NCBI GenBank assembly: GCA_045866275.1
Contig: BAAFRX010000001.1
Location: forward strand, 173,306-237,305
DNA: 64,000 nt
Direction: 5' to 3'
Source of the DNA: Sideroxyarcus sp045866275
GTDB taxonomy: Bacteria; Pseudomonadota; Gammaproteobacteria; Burkholderiales; Gallionellaceae
The notes below the pieces were generated by a model that had not been told where the DNA came from, made no database searches, and saw only the letters and a list, made by a program, of their open reading frames with translations. A program made the translations under genes and the position numbers. Shown here one piece after another: positions 1 through 8,610 of the stretch. Position 1 is the stretch's first letter; the number at the start of each line of letters is the position of its first letter.

Positions 1-543
1 CAGCGTGTCGAGCGGCGTGGACATGGTGATCGCGTCCATCGTCAAGCCGGGCGGCAGGGCGTGGCGGAAGATGAAACTCAGTTGGTCGGCGAACGACAGG
101 TGAACGCCGTCCAGCACCTGCGGCGAAACCCAGTGCGTCATTTCGTGCGGGAAGGAAATGATGAGCACGGCGTAGCCGATCATGGCCGGGTTGAACGGAT
201 TGTTGCCGAGGCCGCCGTAGAGCTGCTTGGCCACCGCAATGGCAAAGGCGACACCGACCACCACCAGCCACCACGGCGCCATCGGCGGCACCGACAGCGC
301 CAGCAACCACGCGGTGAGCAGTGCGCTGTTATCCGACAGAAAAGGTTTGAGCGGGCGCTTGCGCAGGGTGAGCATCAACGCCTCGGCGGCGAGCGCCGTG
401 ATCGACGCCAGCGTGATCGACACCAGGATCGCCGGGCCAAAATACCACACGTAAAGCGCGATGCCGGGCAACAGCGCCAACAGCACGCGCAGCATGATCT
501 GGTTAACGGCAAGCGGGCGTGCGATGAAGGGGGATGACAGCAT
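1..543 (-). CDS. rnfD: RnfD, electron transport complex membrane subunit (partial, 3' end outside window)
   Basis: The reading frame starts at 543 and stays open to the window edge (181 codons seen). It encodes hydrophobic segments typical of RnfD, beginning MLSSPFIARPL. Near the cut end lies DAITMSTPLD, which corresponds to the (S/T)-x-x-T flavinylation motif where RnfD family proteins carry covalent FMN on threonine. RnfD is an inner-membrane subunit of the ion-translocating ferredoxin:NAD oxidoreductase. The start lies 14 bp after the rnfC stop with an AGGA upstream, so the gene is co-transcribed with rnfABC. rnfG, rnfE and rnfH would be expected further left, outside the window. The family call is sure; the C-terminus cannot be assessed. 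Confidence 0.9.
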   Translation of the reverse strand, partial: MLSSPFIARPLAVNQIMLRVLLALLPGIALYVWYFGPAILVSITLASITALAAEALMLTLRKRPLKPFLSDNSALLTAWLLALSVPPMAPWWLVVVGVAFAIAVAKQLYGGLGNNPFNPAMIGYAVLIISFPHEMTHWVSPQVLDGVHLSFADQLSFIFRHALPPGLTMDAITMSTPLDTL

Positions 544-557
544 GATGTTAGTTTTCC

Positions 558-2240
558 TCAATTCTGTTTCGGCGGCTCGTCGTCCGCACCGGCATCGGCG
601 GCAAGCTTGTGCAGATTGGCCCGGCGCGCTTCGATGGCGGCGATCTCCGCCTGTTGTTCGGGTGTCAAATGACCGACGTTCTTCGGTTGTGTGACAGCCG
701 CCTGCGCCTTGGCACGTTCGATCGCCGCATCGATGCGCATCTGCTGCGTGTCGTCGGCAGAGGCTGCAGGATTAAGCGCTGCAGCCGGGGCGGGGATAGC
801 TGCAGCAGCCTTGGCCGCGCTCTCCCGTTCTTTCTGCGCCAGCCGCCCGGCTTTTTCCTGCTTCTCGCGCTCAATGCGGAGCTGGTGGAACTCGTGGCGT
901 TCGCGCGCCTGGTCGGCGGCGCGTTTTTCTTGGTCGCGCGCGCGGACCTCGCTCTTGGCGTAGCGGTAATAGTGCACCAGCGGAATGCTGCTGGGGCAGA
1001 CATAGGCGCAGGCGCCGCACTCGATACAGTCGAACAGATTCCATTCCTGCGCCTTGCCGAAATTGTTCGACTGGGCGAACCAGTACAGATCCTGCGGTTG
1101 CAGTTCCGCCGGGCAGACCTGTGCGCAGCGCGTGCAGCGGATGCAGGGCAGCGCGGGCGGCTTCGGCGGGAACAGCGCATCGGAAGCGGCGATCACGCAG
1201 TTGCTGGCCTTGACCAGCGGCACGTTGGCGGCGGGTAACTCCAGCCCCATCATCGGCCCGCCCATGAGGTAGCGGTCGGTGTCCGGCAACGCCGCGCTCA
1301 ACTGCACCAGTTCCGCAAAGCGTGTCCCGATCAGCGCTTCGTAGTTGCGCGGCTGCGCCACATTGCCGGTGACCGTGACTACGCGCGCGATCAGCGGCTC
1401 GCCGTCGTCGCAGGCGCGCTTGACCGCGTAGGTGGTGCCGACGTTGAAACATTGCACGCCGATGTCGGTCGGCAGCTTGCCGGAAGGAACCTCCAGCCCG
1501 GTCAGGATGCGGATCAGATGCTTGGCGCTGCCGCTGGGATACAGCGTGGGGATGACCACGACCTCGAATGGCAGGCCGCTTGCGTTCACCGCATTCTGCA
1601 TGGCGGCGGCGGCTTCCGCTTTGTTGTCCTCGATGCCGATCAGCACTTCACGCGCATCGAGTGCGAAGCGCAGAATCTCCGCGCCGCGCACGATTTCCGC
1701 CGCGCGTTCGCGCATCAGCATATCGTCGCACGTAATGTAGGGCTCGCACTCCGCGCCGTTCAGGATCAGGGTCTGCACCGGCAACGCGTGGCGCAGTTTC
1801 ATGTCGCTGGGGAACGCGGCGCCGCCGAGTCCGACGATGCCGTGCGCACGCAGATGCGCCTGCAGTTCCGCGTTCGATAGGGTGCGGTAATCCACCGGGT
1901 GGCGCTCGCCCCATTCTTCCGCGCCGTCCGTGCGCAGGGTGATGCACAGTTCAGGCAAAGCGGACGGGTGGGCCACGCTTTGCAAGTCGATGGCGCTGAC
2001 GGTGCCGGAAGTTGGCGCGTGGATGGATGCGGAAAATCCGCCGACCGGCGCGCCGATCAGTTGCCCTTTCAGTACCCGTTCGCCGACCTGCACCAGCGGC
2101 TTGGCCGCTTCGCCGGCATGCTGGCGCAGCGGAATCACCAGTTCCTGCGGCACCGGCGCGCGCACGATCGGTTGCGCGGTTGATTGCGCCTTGTTGCCGG
2201 GCGGGTGGATGCCACCGTGAAAAGTGAAGAGTTGCCTCAT
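558..2240 (-). CDS. rnfC: RnfC, electron transport complex iron-sulfur/flavin subunit
   Basis: 560 aa. This peripheral subunit of the Rnf complex is the likely NADH/FMN-binding entry module. The N-terminal part has the HGGIHPP opening typical of RnfC. The middle holds a glycine-rich nucleotide-binding region (GIVGLGGAAFPS). Two 4Fe-4S motifs follow, CIRCTRCAQVCP and CIECGACAYVCP. The C-terminal 120 residues are an Ala/Lys/Glu-rich, coiled-coil-like tail, common in proteobacterial RnfC. The start at 2240 is chosen because the ATG overlaps the rnfB stop (ATGA) and matches the family N-terminus. A longer upstream reading of the same frame is only the shadow of rnfB. Confidence 0.95.
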   Translation of the reverse strand: MRQLFTFHGGIHPPGNKAQSTAQPIVRAPVPQELVIPLRQHAGEAAKPLVQVGERVLKGQLIGAPVGGFSASIHAPTSGTVSAIDLQSVAHPSALPELCITLRTDGAEEWGERHPVDYRTLSNAELQAHLRAHGIVGLGGAAFPSDMKLRHALPVQTLILNGAECEPYITCDDMLMRERAAEIVRGAEILRFALDAREVLIGIEDNKAEAAAAMQNAVNASGLPFEVVVIPTLYPSGSAKHLIRILTGLEVPSGKLPTDIGVQCFNVGTTYAVKRACDDGEPLIARVVTVTGNVAQPRNYEALIGTRFAELVQLSAALPDTDRYLMGGPMMGLELPAANVPLVKASNCVIAASDALFPPKPPALPCIRCTRCAQVCPAELQPQDLYWFAQSNNFGKAQEWNLFDCIECGACAYVCPSSIPLVHYYRYAKSEVRARDQEKRAADQARERHEFHQLRIEREKQEKAGRLAQKERESAAKAAAAIPAPAAALNPAASADDTQQMRIDAAIERAKAQAAVTQPKNVGHLTPEQQAEIAAIEARRANLHKLAADAGADDEPPKQN

Positions 2241-2785
2241 GTCTTGACCCGCAAGGAAATCACCGGATATTTCCATTTCCAGTTGGCCGGTTTTTCCGGG
2301 ATGGACTGCATGCTGATGCAATCCACTGGGCAGGGCGCGACGCACAGTTCGCACCCGGTGCATTCGGCGGCGATGATGGTGTGCATCTGCTTCGCGGCGC
2401 CGGCGATGGCGTCCACCGGGCACGCCTGGATGCACAGGGTGCAGCCGATGCAGGTGTTCTCGTCGATGAAGGCCACCGCCTTGGCGCGGGGCTGGCGGTC
2501 GGCACCAAACGGTTTCGGTTCGACGCCGAGCAGTTCCGCCAGTTTGTGGATGCCTTCCTCGCCGCCCGGCGGACACAGATTGATGTCCGCTTCGCCCCGG
2601 GCGATGGCCTCGGCGTAGGGTTTGCAGCCGGGGAAGCCGCACTGGCCGCATTGCGTCTGCGGCAGCACCGCGTCGATCTTTTCCACCAGCGGATTGCCTT
2701 CGACGCGAAAGCGGATCGAGGAATAGCCCAGCACCACGCCGAGCACCACTGCGATGGCGATCATCACCCACAGCGCGGTGATCAT
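2237..2785 (-). CDS. rnfB: RnfB, electron transport complex iron-sulfur subunit
   Basis: 182 aa. One N-terminal membrane helix is followed by the Fe-S cluster domain with CGQCGFPGCKPYA and a later C-P-P-G-G. Two ferredoxin-like 4Fe-4S motifs then follow, CIGCTLCIQACP and CTGCELCVAPCP. RnfB carries electrons between ferredoxin and the membrane subunits. The gene overlaps rnfA upstream and rnfC downstream by 4 bp each, so translation of the three is coupled. Length and motif order are normal for proteobacterial RnfB. Confidence 0.95.
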   Translation of the reverse strand: MITALWVMIAIAVVLGVVLGYSSIRFRVEGNPLVEKIDAVLPQTQCGQCGFPGCKPYAEAIARGEADINLCPPGGEEGIHKLAELLGVEPKPFGADRQPRAKAVAFIDENTCIGCTLCIQACPVDAIAGAAKQMHTIIAAECTGCELCVAPCPVDCISMQSIPEKPANWKWKYPVISLRVKT

Positions 2786-3357
2786 TTCACCAGACCCGAG
2801 AAACCCATGAATGCCAGACTCATCAATCCCGCCGTGACCATCGCAATCGCGGTGCCGCGAAAGATCACCGGCACATCCGCCCCTTCCAGCCGTTCGCGGA
2901 TGCCGGCGAACAGCACCATCACCAGGGTGAAGCCGACCGCGCCGCCGAAGCCGAACAGCAGCGACTCGATGAAATCATGTTTGGCCTGCACGTTGAGCAG
3001 GGGAATGCCGAGCACCGCGCAGTTGGTGGTGATCAGCGGCAGATAGATGCCGAGCACCTGATACAGCACGGGACTGGTCTTTTTGATCGCCATTTCGGTG
3101 AATTGCACGATGGCGGCGATCACCACGATGAACGACAGCGTGGTGAGGTAGGCCAGATCCGGGCCGAGCAGATAATGGTTGACCAGATAGCTGGAGCCGG
3201 AAGCGATGGTCAGCACGAAGGTGGTGGCCGCGCCCATGCTCAATGACGTCTCCAGTTTTTTGGAAACGCCCATGAACGGGCACAACCCGAGAATCTTGAC
3301 CATCACGATGTTGTTGACGAACACCGTGCCGATCACGATCAAAAAATATTCAGACAT
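2782..3357 (-). CDS. rnfA: RnfA, electron transport complex integral membrane subunit
   Basis: 191 aa with about six transmembrane segments. It opens MSEYFLIVIGTVFVNNIVMVK and contains GLCPFMGVSKK, which carries one of the conserved membrane cysteines of the RnfA/NqrE family. It is the first gene of the rnf operon on this strand. The upstream region is shared with the divergent regulator at 3502 and holds a G+C-rich hairpin at 3399-3415. The length matches the family (about 190 aa). Confidence 0.95.
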   Translation of the reverse strand: MSEYFLIVIGTVFVNNIVMVKILGLCPFMGVSKKLETSLSMGAATTFVLTIASGSSYLVNHYLLGPDLAYLTTLSFIVVIAAIVQFTEMAIKKTSPVLYQVLGIYLPLITTNCAVLGIPLLNVQAKHDFIESLLFGFGGAVGFTLVMVLFAGIRERLEGADVPVIFRGTAIAMVTAGLMSLAFMGFSGLVK

Positions 3358-3398
3358 GGCAAAAATGTGCCGATAAGGTGCAAAGAGGGGCGGATTAT

Positions 3399-3415
3399 GC
3401 CCCCGTTCGGGGGGC
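3399..3415. repeat. Short perfect hairpin in the rnfA/regulator divergent region
   Basis: A 6-bp GC stem (GCCCCC, GGGGGC) with a GTTC loop lies between the divergent rnfA and HDOD-GGDEF starts. No T-run follows it, so it does not look like an intrinsic terminator. Its role is unknown; it could sit in either 5' leader. Confidence 0.35.
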
Positions 3416-3501
3416 GCTTCAACTTCGTGCGGGGTATATCCTTATAACCGGAACAGGGGGCTTGTGACCGGTGCCGGCGCTTGAGGAAAAGGGAGAGAAA
3501 C

Positions 3502-5412
3502 ATGTCGCCAGAGCAGCAAAAAATCATCGACACGCTGAAGATCAGCGGCCATTTGCCCACGCCGAAGGGGGTGGCGCTGCAGGTCATCGAACTGACGCGA
3601 CAGGACAGTGCGACCAACCACGACCTGGTGCGCCTGATCGGCGCCGATCCGGCGTTGAGCCAGCGCGTGGTGAAGGCGGCGAACGCCCTGCTGGGCAAGG
3701 TGTCGCGCCCGGTGGTGACCATACACGATGCGGTCACCGTGCTGGGGATGCGCGCGCTGCGCCAGCTGGTGCTGGGCATCGCCCTGGTGGCCGATTACCG
3801 GCATGGCCCGTGCACCCGTTTCGATTACACCCATTTCTGGTATCACTCCCTGCTGACGGCTGTCGCCGCGCGCCTGCTGGCGCAACAGGCCAGGCTGATG
3901 GCGGCGGAAGAGATCTTCGTGCTGGGCCTGCTCGGGCAGATCGGTCAGTTGGCGCTGGCGACCGTCTATCCGCAGGCGTTCAGCGATCTGCTGCAAGCGG
4001 GTATCGATGAACAACAACTGCGCGCAGGGGAGCGCGCGCAATTCGGTTTCGATCACGCCGAAGTCTCCGCCGCGATGCTGGCCGACATGCATTTTCCGGT
4101 GATGTTCCAGCATCTGGCGCGCGACTATCGTACGCCGCAGGCAAGCGAAACCGCAGAAGGCACGCGCGAATGGCAGTTGTTGCGCACCCTCAATCTGGCG
4201 GCGCTGCTGGCCGATGCCTGGCTGGCCGATGACGCGGAGCGTCCGCGCCCGATCCGTGCCGTGCGCCGCGCCGCGGCGGAGTTGGCGATCGAGGAGGGGG
4301 CGCTGCTCGAGCTGGTTGCGGTCTGCAAGAACGACGTGCAGCAATGGGTGGGCCTGCTCGGGATGGGCAGCCTGCATCTCCCTGATCTGGTGTTTGCCCC
4401 GGCGGAGGAGACGTTGCCGCCGGACGGCGACCTGCCCTATACGCTCAGTCCGCATGACTACAAGATGCGCGTGTTGCTGGTCGAGGATGATCGCGCCATG
4501 CGTGCGCTGGTCGAGCATTGGCTGACTGCGGCCGGGCATCGCGTCAGTGTGGCGCAGGACGGTGCGGAGGCGTTGAAGATGGCGGAACTGCACCGGCCGC
4601 AGGTGGTGATCGCCGACTGGAACATGCCGCAGATGGACGGTGTCGCGCTGTGCCGCGAACTGCGCCGCCTGCCGCAGCAGCGGCATGCCTACCTGATCGT
4701 GATGACGGCCGCGTACACGCCGGACAAACAGGTCGAGGCCTTCGAGGCGGGCATCGACGATTGCCTGGCGAAACCGCTGACGCCCAAGCTGTTTTTCGCC
4801 CGCCTGCGCGCGGCGCAGCGCGTGGTGCAGTTGCAGGAAGAGCTGGCATTCGACCGCGAACAACTGGTGCGTTTTTCCGGCGAGTTGTCGGCGGCCAACA
4901 AACGCCTGCAACAGCAGGCGCTGACCGATGCGCTGACCGGGCTGCCCAACCGCCGCTTCGCCATGGACCGGCTGGAACAGGAGTGGGCGCTCACGCGGCG
5001 CGGCGATCGGGCGCTATCCTGCATGATGATCGACATCGATCACTTCAAGTCGGTCAACGACCGCTTCGGCCATCAGGTGGGCGACGAAGCGCTGAAGCAG
5101 GTGGCCGAAACCCTGCGCAAGACAGCGCGCGCGCAGGACGTGGTATGCCGCCATGGCGGCGAGGAATTTCTGGTGATCTGTCCGGATGCCGTTGCCGCCG
5201 CCGCCTGCCAGGCGGCGGAGCGCATGCGCCTTGCCGTGGAGTCGCTGCGCATGGCGGCGCCGGACGGCCAGCCCGTGCCGCTCACCATCAGCATCGGCGT
5301 GGCGGAAAAAAGCGGGCAGGCCGCCGCCATGCACGAGTTGGTCAATCGCGCCGACGACAACCTGTACGCCGCGAAAAATCAGGGACGCAACCGCATCGTG
5401 CTCAATTCCTGA
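3502..5412 (+). CDS. HDOD-receiver-GGDEF fusion, probable diguanylate cyclase response regulator
   Basis: 636 aa, three domains. Residues about 10-210 form an HDOD domain. Residues 322-435 form a CheY-like receiver with the acidic pair in VEDD and a phospho-acceptor Asp at about 372 (ADWNMPQMDG). Residues about 475-633 form a GGDEF domain with active-site GGEEF at 552-556. An RxxD (RAQD) lies five residues before GGEEF, the position of the inhibitory c-di-GMP site, so feedback inhibition is likely. The GGEEF makes catalytic activity plausible. The start at 3502 is chosen for its GGGAGAG ribosome-binding site; an in-frame ATG at 3481 lacks one. No histidine kinase is adjacent, so the input signal is unknown. 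Confidence 0.9.
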   Translation: MSPEQQKIIDTLKISGHLPTPKGVALQVIELTRQDSATNHDLVRLIGADPALSQRVVKAANALLGKVSRPVVTIHDAVTVLGMRALRQLVLGIALVADYRHGPCTRFDYTHFWYHSLLTAVAARLLAQQARLMAAEEIFVLGLLGQIGQLALATVYPQAFSDLLQAGIDEQQLRAGERAQFGFDHAEVSAAMLADMHFPVMFQHLARDYRTPQASETAEGTREWQLLRTLNLAALLADAWLADDAERPRPIRAVRRAAAELAIEEGALLELVAVCKNDVQQWVGLLGMGSLHLPDLVFAPAEETLPPDGDLPYTLSPHDYKMRVLLVEDDRAMRALVEHWLTAAGHRVSVAQDGAEALKMAELHRPQVVIADWNMPQMDGVALCRELRRLPQQRHAYLIVMTAAYTPDKQVEAFEAGIDDCLAKPLTPKLFFARLRAAQRVVQLQEELAFDREQLVRFSGELSAANKRLQQQALTDALTGLPNRRFAMDRLEQEWALTRRGDRALSCMMIDIDHFKSVNDRFGHQVGDEALKQVAETLRKTARAQDVVCRHGGEEFLVICPDAVAAAACQAAERMRLAVESLRMAAPDGQPVPLTISIGVAEKSGQAAAMHELVNRADDNLYAAKNQGRNRIVLNS

Positions 5413-5437
5413 AGTCGTGGCACTTGTTGCGAACCCG

Positions 5438-5460
5438 TGTGGGTCGGACTTCAGTCCGAC
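5438..5460. repeat. REP-B palindrome, single copy
   Basis: TGTGGGTCGG..CCGAC palindrome in the 156-bp gap between the GGDEF gene and the restriction enzyme gene. It belongs to the REP-B family seen at about 15 places in this window. The rest of the gap shows no other clear feature. Confidence 0.75.
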
Positions 5461-5568
5461 ATGCCAGATCGAAACACGACCTCCAATGTGCCTGCAAAAA
5501 ACCAAACGAACCTTGAATTGCATGGCATAGAATCGGCGCTCATGCATCTTCGATATTCGAGGTTCTGA

Positions 5569-8500
5569 ATGGCACTTTCCTGGAACGAAATCCGCAACCG
5601 AGCAATCGAGTTCTCCAAACGCTGGGAGAACGAAACCTCGGAAGATGCCGAAGCCAAGCCGTTCTGGACGGAGTTCTTCAACGTCTTCGGCATCGACCGC
5701 AAGCGCGTCGCCAGCTTCGAGGAGCCGGTCAAAAAGCTCGGCGACAGGCAGGGCTACATCGACCTGTTCTGGAAAGGCATGCTGCTGGTCGAGCACAAGT
5801 CGCGCGGCAAGGATCTGGACAAGGCCTATACACAGGCGCTCGATTATTTCCCCGGCATCAAGGAACGCGACCTGCCAAAATATGTGCTCGTCTCCGATTT
5901 CGCGCGCTTCCGTCTTTACGATCTTGAAGAAAACACCGAGACCGAATTCAAGCTCGCCGACCTGCACAAGCGCATCAAGCACTTCGCCTTCATCGCGGGT
6001 TACCGCACGCAAACCATCGCGCCGCAGAACCCGGTCAACATCAAGGCCGCCGAGCGCATGGGCAAGTTGCACGACGCGCTCAAGGCGGCGGGCTACGAGG
6101 GGCATCCGCTCGAAGTGCTGCTGGTGCGCCTGCTGTTCTGCCTGTTCGCCGAAGACACCGGCATCTTCCAGCCCGCCAGCGCGTTCCGCGCCTGGATCGA
6201 AGAGCGCACCGCGCCGGACGGCTCCGACCTCGGCGCGCAACTGGCGCTGTTGTTCCAGGTGCTCAACACGCCGGAAACTCCCCCTCCTCAATCCTCCCCC
6301 GCAAGCGGAAGAGGAAGCAATCGTGAAAATCACTCTTCGATTCCTGTGCGCTCGAAAAATCTCGACGAACAGCTCGCCGCCTTCCCTTACGTCAACGGCA
6401 AACTGTTCGAGGAGATGCTGCCCATCGCCGACTTCGACGCCGCCCTGCGCGAGGCGCTGCTCGACTGCTGCGCGCTGGACTGGAGCGCCATTTCGCCCGC
6501 CATCTTCGGCGCGCTGTTCCAGAGCATCATGGATGGCAAGGCGCGGCGCAACCTCGGCGCGCACTACACCAGCGAGGAAAACATCCTCAAGCTCATCCAG
6601 CCGCTGTTCCTCGACGCGCTGTGGGAAGAATTCAAGCGCGTAAAAAGCAACAAGAACAAGCTGTTCGAGTTCCACAAGAAATTGCGCACGCTGACCTTCT
6701 TCGACCCCGCCTGCGGCTGCGGCAATTTTCTGGTCATTGCCTACCGCGAACTGCGCAAGCTGGAACTGGACGTATTGCGCACCGTACATGCAGGCCCAGG
6801 TTCGCGCTTCCTCGACATCCACCAGGAGATCAGCGTGGACGTGGACCAGTTCTTCGGCATCGAGATCGAGGAATTCCCGGCGCAGATCGCGCAGGTCGCG
6901 CTGTGGCTGATGGACCACCAGATGAACGTGCGCGTGTCTGAAGAATTCGGCATGTATTTCGCGCGCATCCCGCTCAAGACCTCGCCGCACATCGTCAACG
7001 GCAACGCGCTTACCTTGGACTGGAACGACGTGCTGCCCGCGGAGCAATGCAGCTATGTGTTGGGCAATCCGCCGTTCGTCGGCGCGAAGTTCATGGACGA
7101 AGCGCAGCGCGAGGATGCGCAGCGTGTGTTCGCGGACATCAAGAGCGGCGGTCTGCTCGATTTTGTCGCCGCGTGGTATGTGAAGGCGGCGCGGTATATA
7201 ACGGCTGCATCGCCCTTTGCAGGAGCGGGCCATGCCCGCGAATCGCACGCAGATACGCCCGTTTCTGTAGGAGCGCGCCCTGCGCGCGAAAGCGTTTCGC
7301 ACGCAGGGCGTGCTCCTACAAAAGCCGCTTTCGTCTCTACCAACTCCATCACCCAGGGCGAGCAGGCCGGCGTACTGTGGGGATGGCTGCTCGCGCGAGG
7401 CATGCACATCCATTTCGCCCATCGCACCTTCCAGTGGAGCAACGAAGCGCGCGGCATGGCGGCGGTGCACTGCGTCATCATCGGCTTTTATCTCCCCTCG
7501 CCCTCCGGGAGAGGGGCAGGGGGTGAGGGCGAGCCGAAAAAGACCCTCTACGAATACGAAGACATTCGCGGCGAAGCGCACGCCGTCGCCGCGCGCAACA
7601 TCAATCCCTATCTGGTGGACGCGCCGGACGTGGTGCTGGTCAACCGCCAGCACCCGATTTGCGCCGTGCCCGAGATCGGCATCGGCAACAAGCCGATCGA
7701 TGGCGGCCACTACCTGTTCGCGCCGGACGAGAAAGCCGAGTTTCTCGCACACGAACCCAAGGCCGCCAAATGGTTCCGCCGCTGGATAGGCGCGGATGAA
7801 TTCATCAATGGCTATGAGCGCTGGTGTCTGTGGCTGGGCGACTGCCCGCCCGACGAATTGCGCAGGATGCCGGAAGCGATGAAACGCGTCGAAGCCGTGC
7901 GCGAGCTACGCCTTGCCAGCAAGAGCGCGCCCACGCAGAAACTGGCAGCGACCCCGACGCGCTTTCATGTGGAAAACATTCCCGATGCGCCTTATCTCTT
8001 GATACCGCGTGTTTCATCGGAACGGCGCAGCTTCATTCCCATCGGCTTCATGCACCCAGACACGTTGACCAGTGATACCTCGCTAGTCATTTCCCATGCC
8101 ACCCTCTACCACTTCGGCATCCTGACCTCCACCATGCACATGGCATGGGTGCGCTACACCTGCGGTCGGTTGGAAAGCCGCTACCGCTATTCGGCTGGCA
8201 TCGTCTATAACAACTTCCCGTGGCCCGACGCTGTAGGAGCGGGCCCTGCCCGCGAAAGCGTTTCGCACGCAGGGCGTGCTCCTACCAACACCGTGGAAGC
8301 CGCCGCGCAAACCGTGCTGGATGTCCGCGCGCAATTCATGCTCCCCTCGCCTTCCGGGGGTGTGGGGGAACGTGTGAGCGCAGCGAATTCAGCCTCCCTC
8401 GCCGATCTCTACGACCCGCTCACCATGCCGCCCGCGCTGGTCAAAGCCCACCAGGCTCTCGACCGCGCCGTGGATGCCTGCTACCGCAAAGCACCGTTCA

Positions 8501-8610
8501 CCAACGACGCGCAACGGGTGGAGTTTTTATTCGAGCGCTACCAGCAACTCACCAGCCTGTTGCCGACAGCCACCGCAAAGCCTAAACGCAGCAAGAAAGC
8601 GGCGGCATGA
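5569..8610 (+). CDS. MmeI-like type IIL restriction-modification enzyme, carrying five in-frame palindromic insertions
   Basis: 1013 aa single-chain nuclease/DNA methyltransferase. The N-terminal nuclease has D65-x9-E75-H-K77, the D-x9-ExK arrangement of MmeI. A helical spacer follows, then an N6-adenine methyltransferase with DPACGCGNFL at about 379-388 and NPPF at 500-503. The target-recognition/C-terminal region includes GRLESRYRYSAGIVYNNFPWP. Family members cut at a fixed distance from an asymmetric site and methylate one strand. The frame is open but lengthened by REP-C (about residues 237-251, 642-655, 925-938) and REP-A (about 551-584, 889-906) palindromes. All fall between conserved blocks, so the enzyme may still fold, although activity is uncertain. 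Its stop overlaps the RAYT start (ATGA). Confidence 0.88.
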   Translation: MALSWNEIRNRAIEFSKRWENETSEDAEAKPFWTEFFNVFGIDRKRVASFEEPVKKLGDRQGYIDLFWKGMLLVEHKSRGKDLDKAYTQALDYFPGIKERDLPKYVLVSDFARFRLYDLEENTETEFKLADLHKRIKHFAFIAGYRTQTIAPQNPVNIKAAERMGKLHDALKAAGYEGHPLEVLLVRLLFCLFAEDTGIFQPASAFRAWIEERTAPDGSDLGAQLALLFQVLNTPETPPPQSSPASGRGSNRENHSSIPVRSKNLDEQLAAFPYVNGKLFEEMLPIADFDAALREALLDCCALDWSAISPAIFGALFQSIMDGKARRNLGAHYTSEENILKLIQPLFLDALWEEFKRVKSNKNKLFEFHKKLRTLTFFDPACGCGNFLVIAYRELRKLELDVLRTVHAGPGSRFLDIHQEISVDVDQFFGIEIEEFPAQIAQVALWLMDHQMNVRVSEEFGMYFARIPLKTSPHIVNGNALTLDWNDVLPAEQCSYVLGNPPFVGAKFMDEAQREDAQRVFADIKSGGLLDFVAAWYVKAARYITAASPFAGAGHARESHADTPVSVGARPARESVSHAGRAPTKAAFVSTNSITQGEQAGVLWGWLLARGMHIHFAHRTFQWSNEARGMAAVHCVIIGFYLPSPSGRGAGGEGEPKKTLYEYEDIRGEAHAVAARNINPYLVDAPDVVLVNRQHPICAVPEIGIGNKPIDGGHYLFAPDEKAEFLAHEPKAAKWFRRWIGADEFINGYERWCLWLGDCPPDELRRMPEAMKRVEAVRELRLASKSAPTQKLAATPTRFHVENIPDAPYLLIPRVSSERRSFIPIGFMHPDTLTSDTSLVISHATLYHFGILTSTMHMAWVRYTCGRLESRYRYSAGIVYNNFPWPDAVGAGPARESVSHAGRAPTNTVEAAAQTVLDVRAQFMLPSPSGGVGERVSAANSASLADLYDPLTMPPALVKAHQALDRAVDACYRKAPFTNDAQRVEFLFERYQQLTSLLPTATAKPKRSKKAAA
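6278..6320. repeat. Degenerate REP-C element in frame inside the restriction enzyme gene
   Basis: C-rich stretch (CTCCCCCTCC, then CCTCCCCCGCAAGCGGAAGAGG) encoding a Pro/Ser-rich segment, PPPQSSPASGRG. It resembles the other REP-C copies but the arms have decayed. It lies between the helical spacer blocks of the MmeI-like protein. Confidence 0.55.
7219..7319. repeat. Three REP-A arms inserted in frame in the restriction enzyme gene
   Basis: Arms at 7219-7242, 7267-7290 and, inverted, 7299-7319. The last two form a hairpin (GTAGGAGCGCGCC and GGCGTGCTCCTAC). They are translated as GAGHARE and GARPARESVSHAGRAPT, placed between KAARYI and AAFVSTNSITQGE, two conserved methyltransferase blocks. 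The frame used avoids the TAG inside GTAGG. Confidence 0.9.
7492..7531. repeat. REP-C palindrome in frame in the restriction enzyme gene
   Basis: CTCCCCTCGCCCTCCGGGAG followed by AGGGGCAGGGGGTGAGGG. It is translated as LPSPSGRGAGGEGE, between VIIGFY and KKTLYEYEDI. This is one of the best-preserved REP-C copies in the window. Confidence 0.85.
8233..8285. repeat. REP-A hairpin (two inverted arms) in frame in the restriction enzyme gene
   Basis: Arms 8233-8256 and 8265-8285 face each other around a short spacer. The translation is VGAGPARESVSHAGRAPT, nearly the same peptide as the upstream REP-A insertion, so both were inserted in the same orientation and reading frame. It follows directly on the conserved FPWP of the C-terminal region. 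Confidence 0.9.
8341..8380. repeat. REP-C palindrome in frame in the restriction enzyme gene
   Basis: CTCCCCTCGCCTTCCGGGGG followed by TGTGGGGGAACGTGTGAG. It is translated as LPSPSGGVGERVS just after DVRAQF. This is the fifth palindromic insertion in this open reading frame. Confidence 0.75.

Noticed and set aside
5569..8610. Restriction enzyme gene as a pseudogene because of the insertions
   Set aside because: The frame is open from start to stop, all insertions keep the frame, and the catalytic motifs are intact. I kept it as a CDS with doubt about activity only.
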